Assembly: GCF_000832305.1 (NCBI RefSeq)
Contig: NZ_CP010537.1
Coordinates: 3,348,001 to 3,412,000 of the forward strand
Length of the DNA: 64,000 nucleotides
Source: Cupriavidus basilensis
Lineage (GTDB): Bacteria; Pseudomonadota; Gammaproteobacteria; Burkholderiales; Burkholderiaceae
Reading direction: 5' to 3'
Under the pieces are notes generated by a model. The model had not been told where the DNA came from and ran no database searches. It saw only the letters and a list, made by a program, of their open reading frames with translations. Of this stretch, positions 56,268 through 64,000 are shown in pieces. A program made the position numbers and the translations under genes. The stretch's first letter is position 1, and every line of letters starts with the position of its first letter.

Positions 56268-57128
56268 TCAAATAGCGTTAAGCGGAATCTTCAGGTACCG
56301 AATGCCGTTCGCATCGGCGGGTGGCAACTCCCCGGCGCGGATATTGACTTGAACCGCAGGCAGAATCAGTGTCGGCATCGCCAGCGTTGCATCGCGCGCC
56401 TGACGCATGGCAAAAAACTGTTCCTCGCTCACGCCATCGTGCACGTGGATGTTGCATTCACGCTGGGCGTGTACGGTCGTTTCCCACATGGGTCCACGGC
56501 CTTCAGGCGGATAGTCGTGACACATGAAGAGGCGGGTATCGCCTGGCAGGTCCAGCAGCTTGCGGATGGAGCGGTACAACTCATGTGCATTGCCACCGGG
56601 AAAGTCGCAGCGGGCCGTGCCGACGTCGGGCATGAACAGCGTGTCGCCGACGAAGACTGCATCCCCAATCTGGTATGCCATGTCAGCAGGTGTATGGCCG
56701 GGCACATGCAGCGCCTTGCCCGTCATGCCGCCAATGGCGAATTCCTCGTTTTCCTCGAACAGGTGGTCGAACTGTGAACCGTCGAGCCGAAACTCCGGCT
56801 CCAGGTTGAACAGCTTCTTGAACACGCCCTGCACGCTGCGAATGTGCTGGCCGATGGCAATCCTGCCACCCAGCTGACGCCGGAGATAAGGTGCGGCGGA
56901 CAAATGGTCGGCGTGCGCATGCGTTTCCAGAATCCACTCGACCTGCAGTTCATGCTCACGCACGAAGGCGATGACCTTGTCGGCACTCACCGTCGAGGTC
57001 CGACCCGCTTTGGGGTCATAGTCCAGAACGGAGTCGATGATGGCGCACTCTGGACGCCGCTCCTGATAGACCACGTAGGTCACGGTCCAGGTCGCGGGGT
57101 CGAAGAACGGTTGAATGGTCGGTTGCAT
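56268..57128 (-). CDS. Persulfide dioxygenase-like metallo-beta-lactamase-fold protein (BLH/ETHE1 type)
   Basis: 286 residues. The metal-binding motif ETHAHADHLSAAPYL, then HVPGHTPADMAYQIGD and VFVGDTLFMPDVGTARCDFP, define an MBL-fold hydrolase of the ETHE1/BLH group; CHDYPPEGRGP supplies the last His. The D-V-G-T-A-R-C-D-F-P segment is typical of the persulfide-dioxygenase lineage, which oxidises glutathione persulfide to sulfite, as distinct from glyoxalase II. It is transcribed divergently from the SqrR/BigR-type repressor and leads the SQR fusion. Confidence 0.9.
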   Translation of the reverse strand: MQPTIQPFFDPATWTVTYVVYQERRPECAIIDSVLDYDPKAGRTSTVSADKVIAFVREHELQVEWILETHAHADHLSAAPYLRRQLGGRIAIGQHIRSVQGVFKKLFNLEPEFRLDGSQFDHLFEENEEFAIGGMTGKALHVPGHTPADMAYQIGDAVFVGDTLFMPDVGTARCDFPGGNAHELYRSIRKLLDLPGDTRLFMCHDYPPEGRGPMWETTVHAQRECNIHVHDGVSEEQFFAMRQARDATLAMPTLILPAVQVNIRAGELPPADANGIRYLKIPLNAI

Positions 57129-57154
57129 GCGGGCCTCCTTGGCTGCAACACATT

Positions 57155-57168
57155 CTATTCACAAATAG
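57155..57168. promoter_or_regulatory. Candidate SqrR/BigR operator
   Basis: CTATT-CACA-AATAG is a perfect inverted repeat in the A/T-rich 84-bp gap between the divergent MBL gene and repressor gene. A second A/T-rich block (TTCAATATACTATC, 57177-57190) follows. The site would let the repressor control both directions. Confidence 0.55.
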
Positions 57169-57212
57169 TTTATTTTTCAATATACTATCAGCATCGAAAT
57201 TGAAGGCGAACC

Positions 57213-57536
57213 ATGAGCGAGTCCCATCCCGCCATTGACCTGGGCACCATGCAGGCTGCTGCAGCGCAAGCCTGCGCGCTGCTCAAGGTGCTGGCAAATC
57301 AAGACCGGCTGCTGCTGATGTGCCAGTTATCCCAGGGCGAGTTGTCCGTCGGCGAACTGGAAGAGCGGCTCGCCATCCGGCAGCCAACGCTTTCCCAGCA
57401 GCTCGCCGTGCTCCGTGAAAACGGCCTGGTGACAACGCGCCGAGAGGGCAAGAGCATCTTCTATTCCATCGCGAGCCAGGAGGCGCTTGCCGTGATGGCT
57501 GTGCTGTATGAGCAGTTTTGCGCCAACACCAAGTAG
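57213..57536 (+). CDS. ArsR-family repressor of the SqrR/BigR (persulfide-sensing) type
   Basis: 107-residue winged-HTH repressor: LLKVLANQDRLLLMCQLSQG, VGELEERLAIRQPTLSQQLA (recognition helix) and LVTTRREGKSIFYSIAS (wing). Cysteines at positions 37 (LLMCQL) and 103 (EQFCANTK) are 66 residues apart, the same spacing as the reactive C41/C107 pair of SqrR. It should form an intramolecular polysulfide bridge and release DNA when sulfide accumulates. It is divergent from the SQR/PDO operon and directly upstream of the YeeE/YedE transporter genes. Confidence 0.92.
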   Translation: MSESHPAIDLGTMQAAAAQACALLKVLANQDRLLLMCQLSQGELSVGELEERLAIRQPTLSQQLAVLRENGLVTTRREGKSIFYSIASQEALAVMAVLYEQFCANTK

Positions 57537-57546
57537 GGGGCCCGAT

Positions 57547-57981
57547 ATGTTGATTGACCTGGGTAACTTCACACCTGGCCTGTCGCTGGCCGGAGGGCTC
57601 ATCATTGGCGCAGCTGCTGCCGTGCTCGTCCTGTTCAACGGCCGGATTGCGGGCATCAGCGGCATCCTCGGGGGGCTGCTCGGCTTGCCGCGCAACGACA
57701 TGGCATGGCGCGTGGCCTTCCTCGTCGGGCTGGTCGGCGCCCCTGTCCTGGCCAGCCTGCTCGGCAAGCCGGCGACGCCCGATATTCAAGCGAGCTGGGG
57801 GGAAATTCTGGTCGCCGGCTTCCTGGTCGGCCTCGGTACCCGCTACGCCAGCGGCTGCACGAGCGGCCATGGGGTATGCGGCATCGCACGCGGGTCCATC
57901 CGCTCGCTGGTCGCGACCATGACCTTCATGGCGGCGGGCTTCCTGACCGTCCTCGTACAACGACACATGATTGGAGGCTGA
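57547..57981 (+). CDS. YeeE/YedE-family half transporter (PmpA-like)
   Basis: 144 residues, four membrane helices. Conserved Cys are in [19 protein letters not shown], the signature of the sulfur-transport YeeE/YedE family. The ATG at 57547 follows AGGGGG. It begins 10 bp after the repressor stop. Half-size subunits of this type pair with the next gene product to make one pore for thiosulfate-like or other sulfur species. Confidence 0.92.
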   Translation: MLIDLGNFTPGLSLAGGLIIGAAAAVLVLFNGRIAGISGILGGLLGLPRNDMAWRVAFLVGLVGAPVLASLLGKPATPDIQASWGEILVAGFLVGLGTRYASGCTSGHGVCGIARGSIRSLVATMTFMAAGFLTVLVQRHMIGG

Positions 57982-57982
57982 C

Positions 57983-58414
57983 ATGACCACCGTCGCTGCA
58001 TTGCTGGCCGGCCTGCTTTTCGGCATCGGCCTGATGGTTTCCGGCATGGCCAACCCGGCAAAAGTACTGGGCTTCCTCGACCTGACGGGACGCTGGGACC
58101 CGTCCCTGGCCTTTGTCATGGTCGGGGCAATAGGCATCGGCTCGCTCGCCTTCTTCATCGCCAAACGTCGCAAACGCTCGTTACTGGGACTACCCGTCCA
58201 ACTCCCGGCCAGCACCGAAATAACACCGAGGCTTGTGCTGGGCAGCACCGCGTTCGGCATTGGCTGGGGTCTGGCAGGCTTCTGCCCGGGCCCCGCACTG
58301 GTTGCAATGGGTGCGGGCTATCCGAAGGCCGTGGGCTTTGTTGCCGCCATGGTGGCAGGCATGGTCGTCTTTGAGGTGCTTGAGCGGATGAAATCCGGCA
58401 TGCAGCGGGCTTAA
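57983..58414 (+). CDS. YeeE/YedE-family half transporter (PmpB-like)
   Basis: 143 residues, about four membrane helices. [20 protein letters not shown] and [20 protein letters not shown] carry the family's second conserved Cys-containing block (GFCPGPAL). The ATG at 57983 is 1 bp after the PmpA-like stop codon, with GGAGG upstream. Together the two encode a split full-size sulfur-compound transporter. Confidence 0.92.
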   Translation: MTTVAALLAGLLFGIGLMVSGMANPAKVLGFLDLTGRWDPSLAFVMVGAIGIGSLAFFIAKRRKRSLLGLPVQLPASTEITPRLVLGSTAFGIGWGLAGFCPGPALVAMGAGYPKAVGFVAAMVAGMVVFEVLERMKSGMQRA

Positions 58415-58476
58415 GCTCGCCGCACGCGGCAGCTTGTGGGACTTGTCGATGCCAACACCAAGTAAGCGATGAACAG

Positions 58477-59295
58477 ATGGAGAGCATAATCGCCAGCAGC
58501 GCGGCGCTGGGCGCCGTGGTCGGACTCATCCTGGCACTGACCGGCGCCGGTGGCGCCATCCTCGCCGTCCCCCTACTGCTGTTTATCCTGCACCTCAGCG
58601 TCGCGCAGGCCGCGCCCGTCGCACTCCTTGCTGTCGGCCTGTCTGCAGCTGTCGGCGCCGTTATCGGGCTGCGCGCAGGCATCGTCCGCTACCGGGCCGC
58701 CGCACTGATGGCTGTGGCCGGCACGTTGTTCTCCCCCGTCGGCTTATGGCTTGCTCACCGCTTGCCGAACGGTCCGCTGACCTTGCTATTCGCGGCTGTA
58801 CTGGCCTTTGTGGCATTGCGGATGTTCAAGCAGACGACCGCGCCGAAGCCGCATCCAACCGAATCTGGCCACCCTTTGCCTCCGTGCCAACTGAATGCGG
58901 GTACCGGACGCTTTGTCTGGACGGCGTCCTGCACCCGCGCGCTGGCACTCTCTGGCGTCGGCGCCGGCTTTCTCTCCGGGCTGCTGGGTGTTGGCGGCGG
59001 CTTTGTCATCGTTCCGGCGCTCAGGAAGGCTACCAATGCCCCGGTGCAATCTATCGTGGCGACATCGCTGGCAGTGATTACGCTGGTATCCGCTTCCGGC
59101 GTCATCTCGACCGCCCTTGCAGGTCGCATGAACTGGCAGGTGGGCGTGCCGTTCGCCGCAGGCGCCATCACGGGCATGCTGGGCGGACGGCTTGTCGCCA
59201 GCCGTTTAAGTGGACACAGGCTGCAGCAGGGCTTTGCGCTCGTCGCAGGCCTCATCGCCTTGGGCATGGTGGCGAAGGTCGCACTGGCTGCCTGA
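58477..59295 (+). CDS. TauE/SafE-family sulfite/sulfonate exporter-like protein
   Basis: 272 residues, eight helices in two homologous halves: GAVVGLILALTGAGGAILAVP and GAGFLSGLLGVGGGFVIVPA, both carrying the G-xGGG signature. TauE/SafE proteins export sulfite or sulfoacetate, or take up small sulfonates. Here export of sulfite produced by persulfide oxidation is the likely job. It has the same direction as the PmpAB genes, 62 bp downstream. Confidence 0.9.
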   Translation: MESIIASSAALGAVVGLILALTGAGGAILAVPLLLFILHLSVAQAAPVALLAVGLSAAVGAVIGLRAGIVRYRAAALMAVAGTLFSPVGLWLAHRLPNGPLTLLFAAVLAFVALRMFKQTTAPKPHPTESGHPLPPCQLNAGTGRFVWTASCTRALALSGVGAGFLSGLLGVGGGFVIVPALRKATNAPVQSIVATSLAVITLVSASGVISTALAGRMNWQVGVPFAAGAITGMLGGRLVASRLSGHRLQQGFALVAGLIALGMVAKVALAA

Positions 59296-59374
59296 ATAAC
59301 ACGGACTACCAAGTACAACTACCCAAAAGTGCAAGCAAAAATCAATCGGCACACCCATCACCGAGGAGACATAA

Positions 59375-60199
59375 TTGAAAATCATCAAACTGCGTACTCT
59401 GGCCCAGGCTCTGGCCATGCTGTCGGCAGTTAGCGCGCCGGCACTTTCTCAACCGACGACGGTGCCCATGCCCGTCCCTGACGAGGCCTCGATTCCCAAG
59501 GGACCGATGGGCGATGCCATCAAGCGCGGCAAGGCGTTGCTGACGGACACCCACAAGCAACTTCCCGGCAACGTCGGCAATGGCTTGAACTGTACGAGCT
59601 GTCACCTCAATGCCGGGACAACAGCCTATGCCTCGCCCTGGGTAGGCCTCACCGCCGTCTTTCCGGAATACCGGTCCCGAAGCGCCAAAGTCAACTCCCT
59701 TCAGGAACGCATTAACGACTGCTTCCAGCGCTCGATGAACGGCAAGCCGCTGCCATTCGACTCGGCTGAGATGAATGCCATCCTGTCTTATATGAAGTGG
59801 CTGTCCACCGGGGTCCCGACTGGCACGAACGTGACTGGCCGAGGATTCGAAAAAATAGAGACCTCGCTGGTGCCAGACCGCGTGCACGGCAAGGCGGTGT
59901 ACGCAGCGCAATGTGCCTCATGCCATGGGGCGGAAGGCCAAGGGACCAAGAACCCGCAAGGCGGGTACATCTTCCCGCCAGTCTGGGGCAAGGATTCGTT
60001 CAATGTCGGTGCTGGCATGGCACGCATGTACACGGCAGCCGCCTTCGTCAAACACAATATGCCGCTCGGCCAGGGCGGAACGCTATCGGCACAGGATGCC
60101 GTGGATGTCGCGGCCTACTTCACCCAGCAGCCGCGACCAGACTATGCGGCCAGGGTAAAGGACTGGCCCAAGGGCGACCGACCGAAGGATGCTCGCTAA
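59375..60199 (+). CDS. Dihaem cytochrome c (TsdA-like thiosulfate dehydrogenase)
   Basis: 274 residues with a signal peptide (LAQALAMLSAVSAPALS). It has two haem sites, CTSCH (LNCTSCHLNAG) and CASCH (AQCASCHGAEG), each in a cytochrome-c domain. The segment LQERINDCFQRSMNGKPLPF, with a Cys between the sites, is the TsdA-type block expected to supply the unusual haem ligand. TsdA oxidises two thiosulfates to tetrathionate in the periplasm. The start is TTG at 59375 with GAGGAG 8 nt upstream; no ATG fits better. It follows the TauE gene by 79 bp. Confidence 0.88.
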   Translation: MKIIKLRTLAQALAMLSAVSAPALSQPTTVPMPVPDEASIPKGPMGDAIKRGKALLTDTHKQLPGNVGNGLNCTSCHLNAGTTAYASPWVGLTAVFPEYRSRSAKVNSLQERINDCFQRSMNGKPLPFDSAEMNAILSYMKWLSTGVPTGTNVTGRGFEKIETSLVPDRVHGKAVYAAQCASCHGAEGQGTKNPQGGYIFPPVWGKDSFNVGAGMARMYTAAAFVKHNMPLGQGGTLSAQDAVDVAAYFTQQPRPDYAARVKDWPKGDRPKDAR

Positions 60200-60379
60200 A
60201 CGCGCGAAGACGTGTCTCAGGGCCACAGATTCACAAGAGATTGCGCTACATCATTGTGCTGCATCCCGCAGCCCGTAAAGTTAGCGAGTTAGTGTTTGTC
60301 TTACAAGCCCGTGATGCCGGAAAGTTACCGCAATCCAGCATCCTCATTCGCATGATTTTTTCCTGGTAAGGAGCCTGCC

Positions 60380-60580
60380 ATGCAAGCAAATGTTGGAACC
60401 GTTGACCGAACGCTACGGATTATCGTTGGGCTAGTCCTGATTGGCTTGGCTGCGACAGGACGAGTTGGTGCGTGGGGCTGGATTGGCATCCTTCCGCTCG
60501 TAACGGGCCTGATGCGCGTCTGCCCTGCCTACAGCATTCTCGGTGTGAAAACGTGTTCGTCTGAACCCAAGACCAAGTGA
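60380..60580 (+). CDS. DUF2892 small membrane protein
   Basis: 66 residues: NVGTVDRTLRIIVGLVLIGL, a second helix (WGWIGILPLVTGLMRVCPAY) and SILGVKTCS, the typical DUF2892 pattern including the R-x-CP-x-Y motif. It is also found as the membrane part of YgaP-type rhodaneses. AAGGAG-like (GTAAGGAGCC) precedes the ATG. It is commonly found in sulfur and rhodanese loci; the activity of the isolated domain is unknown. Confidence 0.9.
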   Translation: MQANVGTVDRTLRIIVGLVLIGLAATGRVGAWGWIGILPLVTGLMRVCPAYSILGVKTCSSEPKTK

Positions 60581-60741
60581 GCAACGCTAATTCAGCCTTG
60601 GTCTATTGAGGTGGACCAGGGCGCGTTGGTACATCCCCAGGCGGAGACAATTGACCGTTGGCAGGCTCACGTTCGTCAGCGTTGCAGAGGCCTTGGTGCT
60701 GTTCGGCTTGCCGGCGCGCGCATCTAATCGAAGGAGATGGC

Positions 60742-61089
60742 ATGAGTGGTATCCCTGAGTTCAAAGACCTGACCAAGGAAGTCGCAACCCAGATGCGCGC
60801 CTTGCGGCAAACGCAACCGGATTTGATGGCTGCATTCGGTCAACTAGCCGTCGCTGGCACCAAAGAGGGAGCGCTGAGCAAGAAGACGCGGGAACTGGTG
60901 GCATTAGGTATCGCCATCGCATGCCGCTGCGATGATTGCATTGGCTTTCACGTACAGACGCTTGTTAAACTGGGAACAACGCGGGCCGAATTGGAGGAAG
61001 TGCTGGGCACCGCCGTGTATATGGGAGGCGGGCCTTCGATGATGTACGCCACGCATGCATTGAGAGCATTTGAGGATTTTTCGGTCTAA
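60742..61089 (+). CDS. Carboxymuconolactone decarboxylase-family (AhpD-like) protein
   Basis: 115 residues with the CMD helical fold: LMAAFGQLAVAGTKEGALSK, ELVALGIAIACRCDDCIGFH (catalytic CxxCxxxH) and VYMGGGPSMMYATHAL. The CxxC with His points to a peroxidase or thiol-reductase role of the AhpD type rather than aromatic degradation. AAGGAG is placed before the ATG. In this sulfur cluster it may act on thiol or persulfide substrates; this is inference. Confidence 0.9.
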   Translation: MSGIPEFKDLTKEVATQMRALRQTQPDLMAAFGQLAVAGTKEGALSKKTRELVALGIAIACRCDDCIGFHVQTLVKLGTTRAELEEVLGTAVYMGGGPSMMYATHALRAFEDFSV

Positions 61090-61432
61090 GCGAAGCGTTC
61101 GATGTGAATAATCAGGATGCCCCCCTCGACTGCAACGGCAGCGGAGTACAGCTTTGTGGCTGATACCAATGGCAACGCCGTCGTGACCACGTTTCTCCTA
61201 GCACGATTACGTACGACAACGCGGTTCTAGTCGTCTACCACTTCGGGGGGGAGGGCGATTGGCACCAACGCGCATCATCAGCTGATAGCACGGCCGTAGC
61301 CAATGCATGAAGCCCGCCGGGGGTTCTGCCCGGTAGACCGATTCCTCAACCGGTTGACTGATCTGGCTAGCCAAAACGAGATCAGTCCTTCCGCGGAGCG
61401 CGCGGGGCATCCTCCGTCATCTCACTCGCCTC
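61090..61432. other. Intergenic region, convergent genes
   Basis: 343 bp between the rightward AhpD-like gene and the leftward rhodanese gene. No coding frame with family similarity was found and no clear stem-loop with a T-tract was identified. It is expected to hold terminators for both sides. Confidence 0.45.
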
Positions 61433-62305
61433 TCAAGCCGTAGTCTCATACGGCAAGCCTTCCTCAATGGGGAGCGAGGGGTCTCGCGACCATTCGTTCC
61501 AAGAGCCGAAGTAAAGTCTCACATTCCTAACACCCGCCTCCTCCAGCGCAACAAATGTGTTGGAAGCCCGCGCCCCCTTGAAGCAGAAGAGAACAACTGG
61601 TGTGTCTCGACTAATTCCCACGGTTGCACACTCCGCCAAGATTTCTTCACGGGACTTGAACATCTGACCCTGTGCCGTTGGCTTCATCATCCGATACCAC
61701 TCGAGCCATACCGAGCCGGGGATTCGGCCTTTTCGCGGGCAAAAATCCTTACCATACGGCGACGAGCTTTCCCCAATCCACTCGTCGACATCCCGGACAT
61801 CGAGCTTCACGACCGTCTTGTCCGCTACAGCGGATTTCATCGCCGCCAGGTCAACGAGAATGCTGCTGGCCTTGGGGTCAACCGGAAACGTCGCGGGACC
61901 AGGCGTTGACGCCTCAGTCGTGCTGGGGAGGCCCGCTGCACGCCAAGCAGCGTATCCGCCATGAAGTACCTTAATCTTATCCCGAGGGTATCCAAGATAG
62001 CGCAACAACACGTACCCTCGGCATGATTGTCCGAACCCGGTTGTCATGGACTGCTCATAAATGACTGCCATTTCTTTCCCGGACAACCCCGCATTGCCAA
62101 AGTCCTTGGAAAACGTTTCCCGTAAAGCCGCCAGACCTTCCGATGTGGATGTTGCTAGGTAAGTGAATATCTCATGAATATTTACAGCGCCAGGCAGATG
62201 AGCTTCGGCATAGCTGGCTGCATCGCGTGTATCAATAAGAACCGCCGCCTCGGTCTTCAGCACTTCCGACAGCTCAAGCGGAGAAACGAGGACCTTGTCC
62301 GTCAT
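61433..62305 (-). CDS. Two-domain rhodanese / thiosulfate (3-mercaptopyruvate) sulfurtransferase
   Basis: 290 residues. Rhodanese domain 1 (VLIDTRDAASYAEAHLPGAV) lacks a catalytic Cys loop. Domain 2 (VVKLDVRDVDEWIGE, then VVLFCFKGARASNTFVALEE) carries the active Cys in FCFKGAR. The usual loop of rhodanese is CRKGVT and of mercaptopyruvate sulfurtransferase CGSGVT, so CFKGAR is a distinct variant and the donor is uncertain. It would transfer sulfane sulfur to cyanide or thiols, closing the local sulfide/persulfide pathway. Divergence from the rest of the sulfur cluster is by orientation only. Confidence 0.88.
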   Translation of the reverse strand: MTDKVLVSPLELSEVLKTEAAVLIDTRDAASYAEAHLPGAVNIHEIFTYLATSTSEGLAALRETFSKDFGNAGLSGKEMAVIYEQSMTTGFGQSCRGYVLLRYLGYPRDKIKVLHGGYAAWRAAGLPSTTEASTPGPATFPVDPKASSILVDLAAMKSAVADKTVVKLDVRDVDEWIGESSSPYGKDFCPRKGRIPGSVWLEWYRMMKPTAQGQMFKSREEILAECATVGISRDTPVVLFCFKGARASNTFVALEEAGVRNVRLYFGSWNEWSRDPSLPIEEGLPYETTA

Positions 62306-62725
62306 GATTCACTCCAGTAAAGTACTGCCTCGGGGAGGCAACGGACGATGGATTCCCATCTGTATGGGCAGAGCCAGAAACCCAGCACCCATGATGTCAT
62401 GGGCTATACCGGCCCCTCTAGCCGAGCGCGCCTCTTGCCACTGGATTTCAGAGTACGCCGTTGCCATGACATTGACTTGATGCCGGTCAGCCAACGCTGC
62501 GATATCTCCGCCACGCGCCCAGTTAGCTGGTCCGCGCCTCCCCGGTTCCACAGCGTAGTATGCGAACCAAATGCTCTCGCATCCACCTGACGTTGAATCG
62601 CGGGTAACAACATGTCGGAAAATCGCCAAACGCGCCGCAGACGGCACTCAACGCGGCAGTTCACAGAATCCGTGGAGCAACGCACATCGGCGTACGAACG
62701 CGACCCCGTTAAGTCACAGCTACGC
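62306..62725. other. Intergenic region upstream of the rhodanese gene
   Basis: 420 bp that should contain the rhodanese promoter. A leftward frame at 62309-62647 reads DIAALADRHQVNVMATAYSE, then GIAHDIMGAGFLALP, somewhat protein-like. I match it to no family and see no ribosome site for it. Possibly a gene remnant. Confidence 0.4.
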
Positions 62726-63919
62726 TTACCCACCTCTACTGCCTTTACGGCTGCCTAGAATCAACAGCATAGTTGCCACGGAGAATGCTGCACCGGCATA
62801 GAACGTGAACTCCGCACCTAGTCTGTCCCAGAGCCAACCGGCGAGTGCACTTGCAACCAGCAGGGCCAGACCACTGGCAAGATTGAAAACACCGAATGCA
62901 GTTCCGCGCAGTTCCACTGGCGCCGCATCAGCCACCATCGTTGCGAGCAGGCCTTGTGTCATGCCCATATGCAGGCCCCAAATCGCGACCCCGAAGAGCG
63001 TAACTGCCCAATGCGAGCCGGTCGCCAATACGATATCCGCGAGAATCAAAACTAGTAATCCCCAGACCAGAAGCTTCTTATGACTTAGTTCATCCGACAG
63101 CTTTCCGAATGGGTAGGCTGAGAGCGAATAGACAAGATTCATGGCCACAAGAACCAGTGGTGCCAAGAATAGTGGCAGGCCCAACTGCTGTGCCCGTAGC
63201 ACGAGGAAGGCTTCGCTGAATCGAGCCAATGTAAAGAAGGCACCGATGATAACCACGAACCAATAGGCTGCGTTCAGGCGCGCAAGGTTTGTGCGCTTGA
63301 TAGGGCTCACCCTCCTTGCGCCTTGGCGCTCCTCTGGCTCGCGTACGCCGAACACCAGCAGTGCAACCGACAGGGCGCCGGGGATGACCGCTACCCAAAA
63401 GATAGCCCTGAAGTTGTTCGCCCACAGCAACATCAGCCCGATGGCAATGAGAGGTCCCAGGAACGCTCCTACGGTATCGAGCGCCTGCCGTAGGCCAAAA
63501 GCGGCGCCGCGCAAGTGAGTTGGAACGATGTCAGCCACGAGCGCATCGCGCGGTGCGCCGCGAATGCCCTTGCCGACGCGGTCCACCAGTCGCGCGCCGA
63601 GCACTGTACCGATACCTGGAGCAATCGCGAACAGAGGTTTGGACAGCGCGCCAAGCGCGTATCCGACGACCGCCAGTCCCTTGCGCTTTCCCAGGTAGTC
63701 GCTCAGCGCGCCCGAGAACACTTTCACAACGAGCGCCGTTGCCTCCGCCGCACCTTCAATAAGACCAACAGCCAGAGCGCTGGCGCCGAGGGTGGTCACC
63801 ATAAAGACTGGCAGCAAGCTGTGAATCATTTCAGACGATACATCCATCAGCAGGCTAACGAAGCCCAGCATCCAGATTCCCGTTGGAATCTGACTCAACG
63901 TGCGGGCAGGAGCGGTCAT
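62726..63919 (-). CDS. MFS transporter
   Basis: 397 residues with twelve predicted helices. MFS motif A is visible as VKVFSGALSDYLGKRKGLAVV and its repeat YPFGKLSDELSHKKLLV in the second half, and RVGKGIRGAPRDALVAD is a block shared with a group of uncharacterised carriers near metal and stress genes. ATG 63919 (MTAPARTLSQIPTGIWM) is preferred; a TTG at 63949 opens a slightly longer frame. Substrate unknown; a drug or metabolite exporter is possible. Confidence 0.88.
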   Translation of the reverse strand: MTAPARTLSQIPTGIWMLGFVSLLMDVSSEMIHSLLPVFMVTTLGASALAVGLIEGAAEATALVVKVFSGALSDYLGKRKGLAVVGYALGALSKPLFAIAPGIGTVLGARLVDRVGKGIRGAPRDALVADIVPTHLRGAAFGLRQALDTVGAFLGPLIAIGLMLLWANNFRAIFWVAVIPGALSVALLVFGVREPEERQGARRVSPIKRTNLARLNAAYWFVVIIGAFFTLARFSEAFLVLRAQQLGLPLFLAPLVLVAMNLVYSLSAYPFGKLSDELSHKKLLVWGLLVLILADIVLATGSHWAVTLFGVAIWGLHMGMTQGLLATMVADAAPVELRGTAFGVFNLASGLALLVASALAGWLWDRLGAEFTFYAGAAFSVATMLLILGSRKGSRGG

Positions 63920-64000
63920 TGCCAATCCCTCTGTTCCAGGCAGAGCCAAGCCGTCATTGAGCTCGGCATTGTTGTCGACCTGCCTTTTGATTTCGTGCTA

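Noticed and set aside
62309..62647. Leftward frame before the rhodanese gene
   Set aside because: Somewhat protein-like composition but no family match; may be a remnant or chance frame.

Overview
The window reads as a high-GC betaproteobacterial replicon, most likely Cupriavidus, Ralstonia or a close Burkholderiales relative. The grounds are codon use, Bug-type solute receptors, a hopanoid hpnIJKL block and a Cupriavidus-style copper cluster. No rRNA, tRNA, CRISPR array or intact transposase was seen. The assignment is by gene content and recognised motifs, not by a search. || 1-29.66 kb is metabolic and looks like resident chromosome or chromid: a truncated LacI regulator; an aldo/keto reductase; an atypical SDR; facing remnants of a RidA protein and an amidase; a double-TetR regulator; a five-gene peptide-type ABC importer; and a divergent acyl-CoA catabolic locus. 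That locus has two acyl-CoA dehydrogenases on one side. On the other are two alpha/beta hydrolases, an MFS carrier and a 1285-residue acyl-CoA ligase/FadB-like fusion. Then follow hpnIJKL (hopanoid head-group modification) and an aminotransferase/Bug receptor/RraA-like operon with a divergent LysR regulator. || 29.66-64 kb is accessory in character, with more mixed base composition, many broken genes and stress, metal and sulfur functions. It opens with a Dyp-peroxidase remnant and a lemA/TPM operon. Next comes an archaeal-type methionine adenosyltransferase, then a YHS protein, FtsH and PPK2 behind a consensus FNR box. A copper block follows: P-type ATPase, broken cupredoxin, CopD, CopC, CusF-like protein, multicopper oxidase, TolC-like factor and small Met/His/Cys-rich secreted proteins. 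After it come an FTR1-type iron permease with a Fur-like site, an ArsA/ArsD pair without a visible pump, a Crp/Fnr regulator with two matching operators, and remnants of a P-type H+-ATPase and a DsbG-like protein. || The right end is a sulfur module: a DUF442-SQR fusion, a persulfide dioxygenase-like metallo-hydrolase, an SqrR/BigR-type repressor, two YeeE/YedE half-transporters, TauE/SafE, a TsdA-like dihaem cytochrome, small accessory proteins, a two-domain rhodanese and an MFS carrier. Together these genes suggest adaptation to metal-rich, low-oxygen, sulfidic conditions. Two perfect TTGAT-N4-ATCAA sites, each with a -10-like hexamer 31 bp downstream, tie the protease/polyphosphate operon and a copper-type Met-rich protein to one oxygen-responsive regulon.
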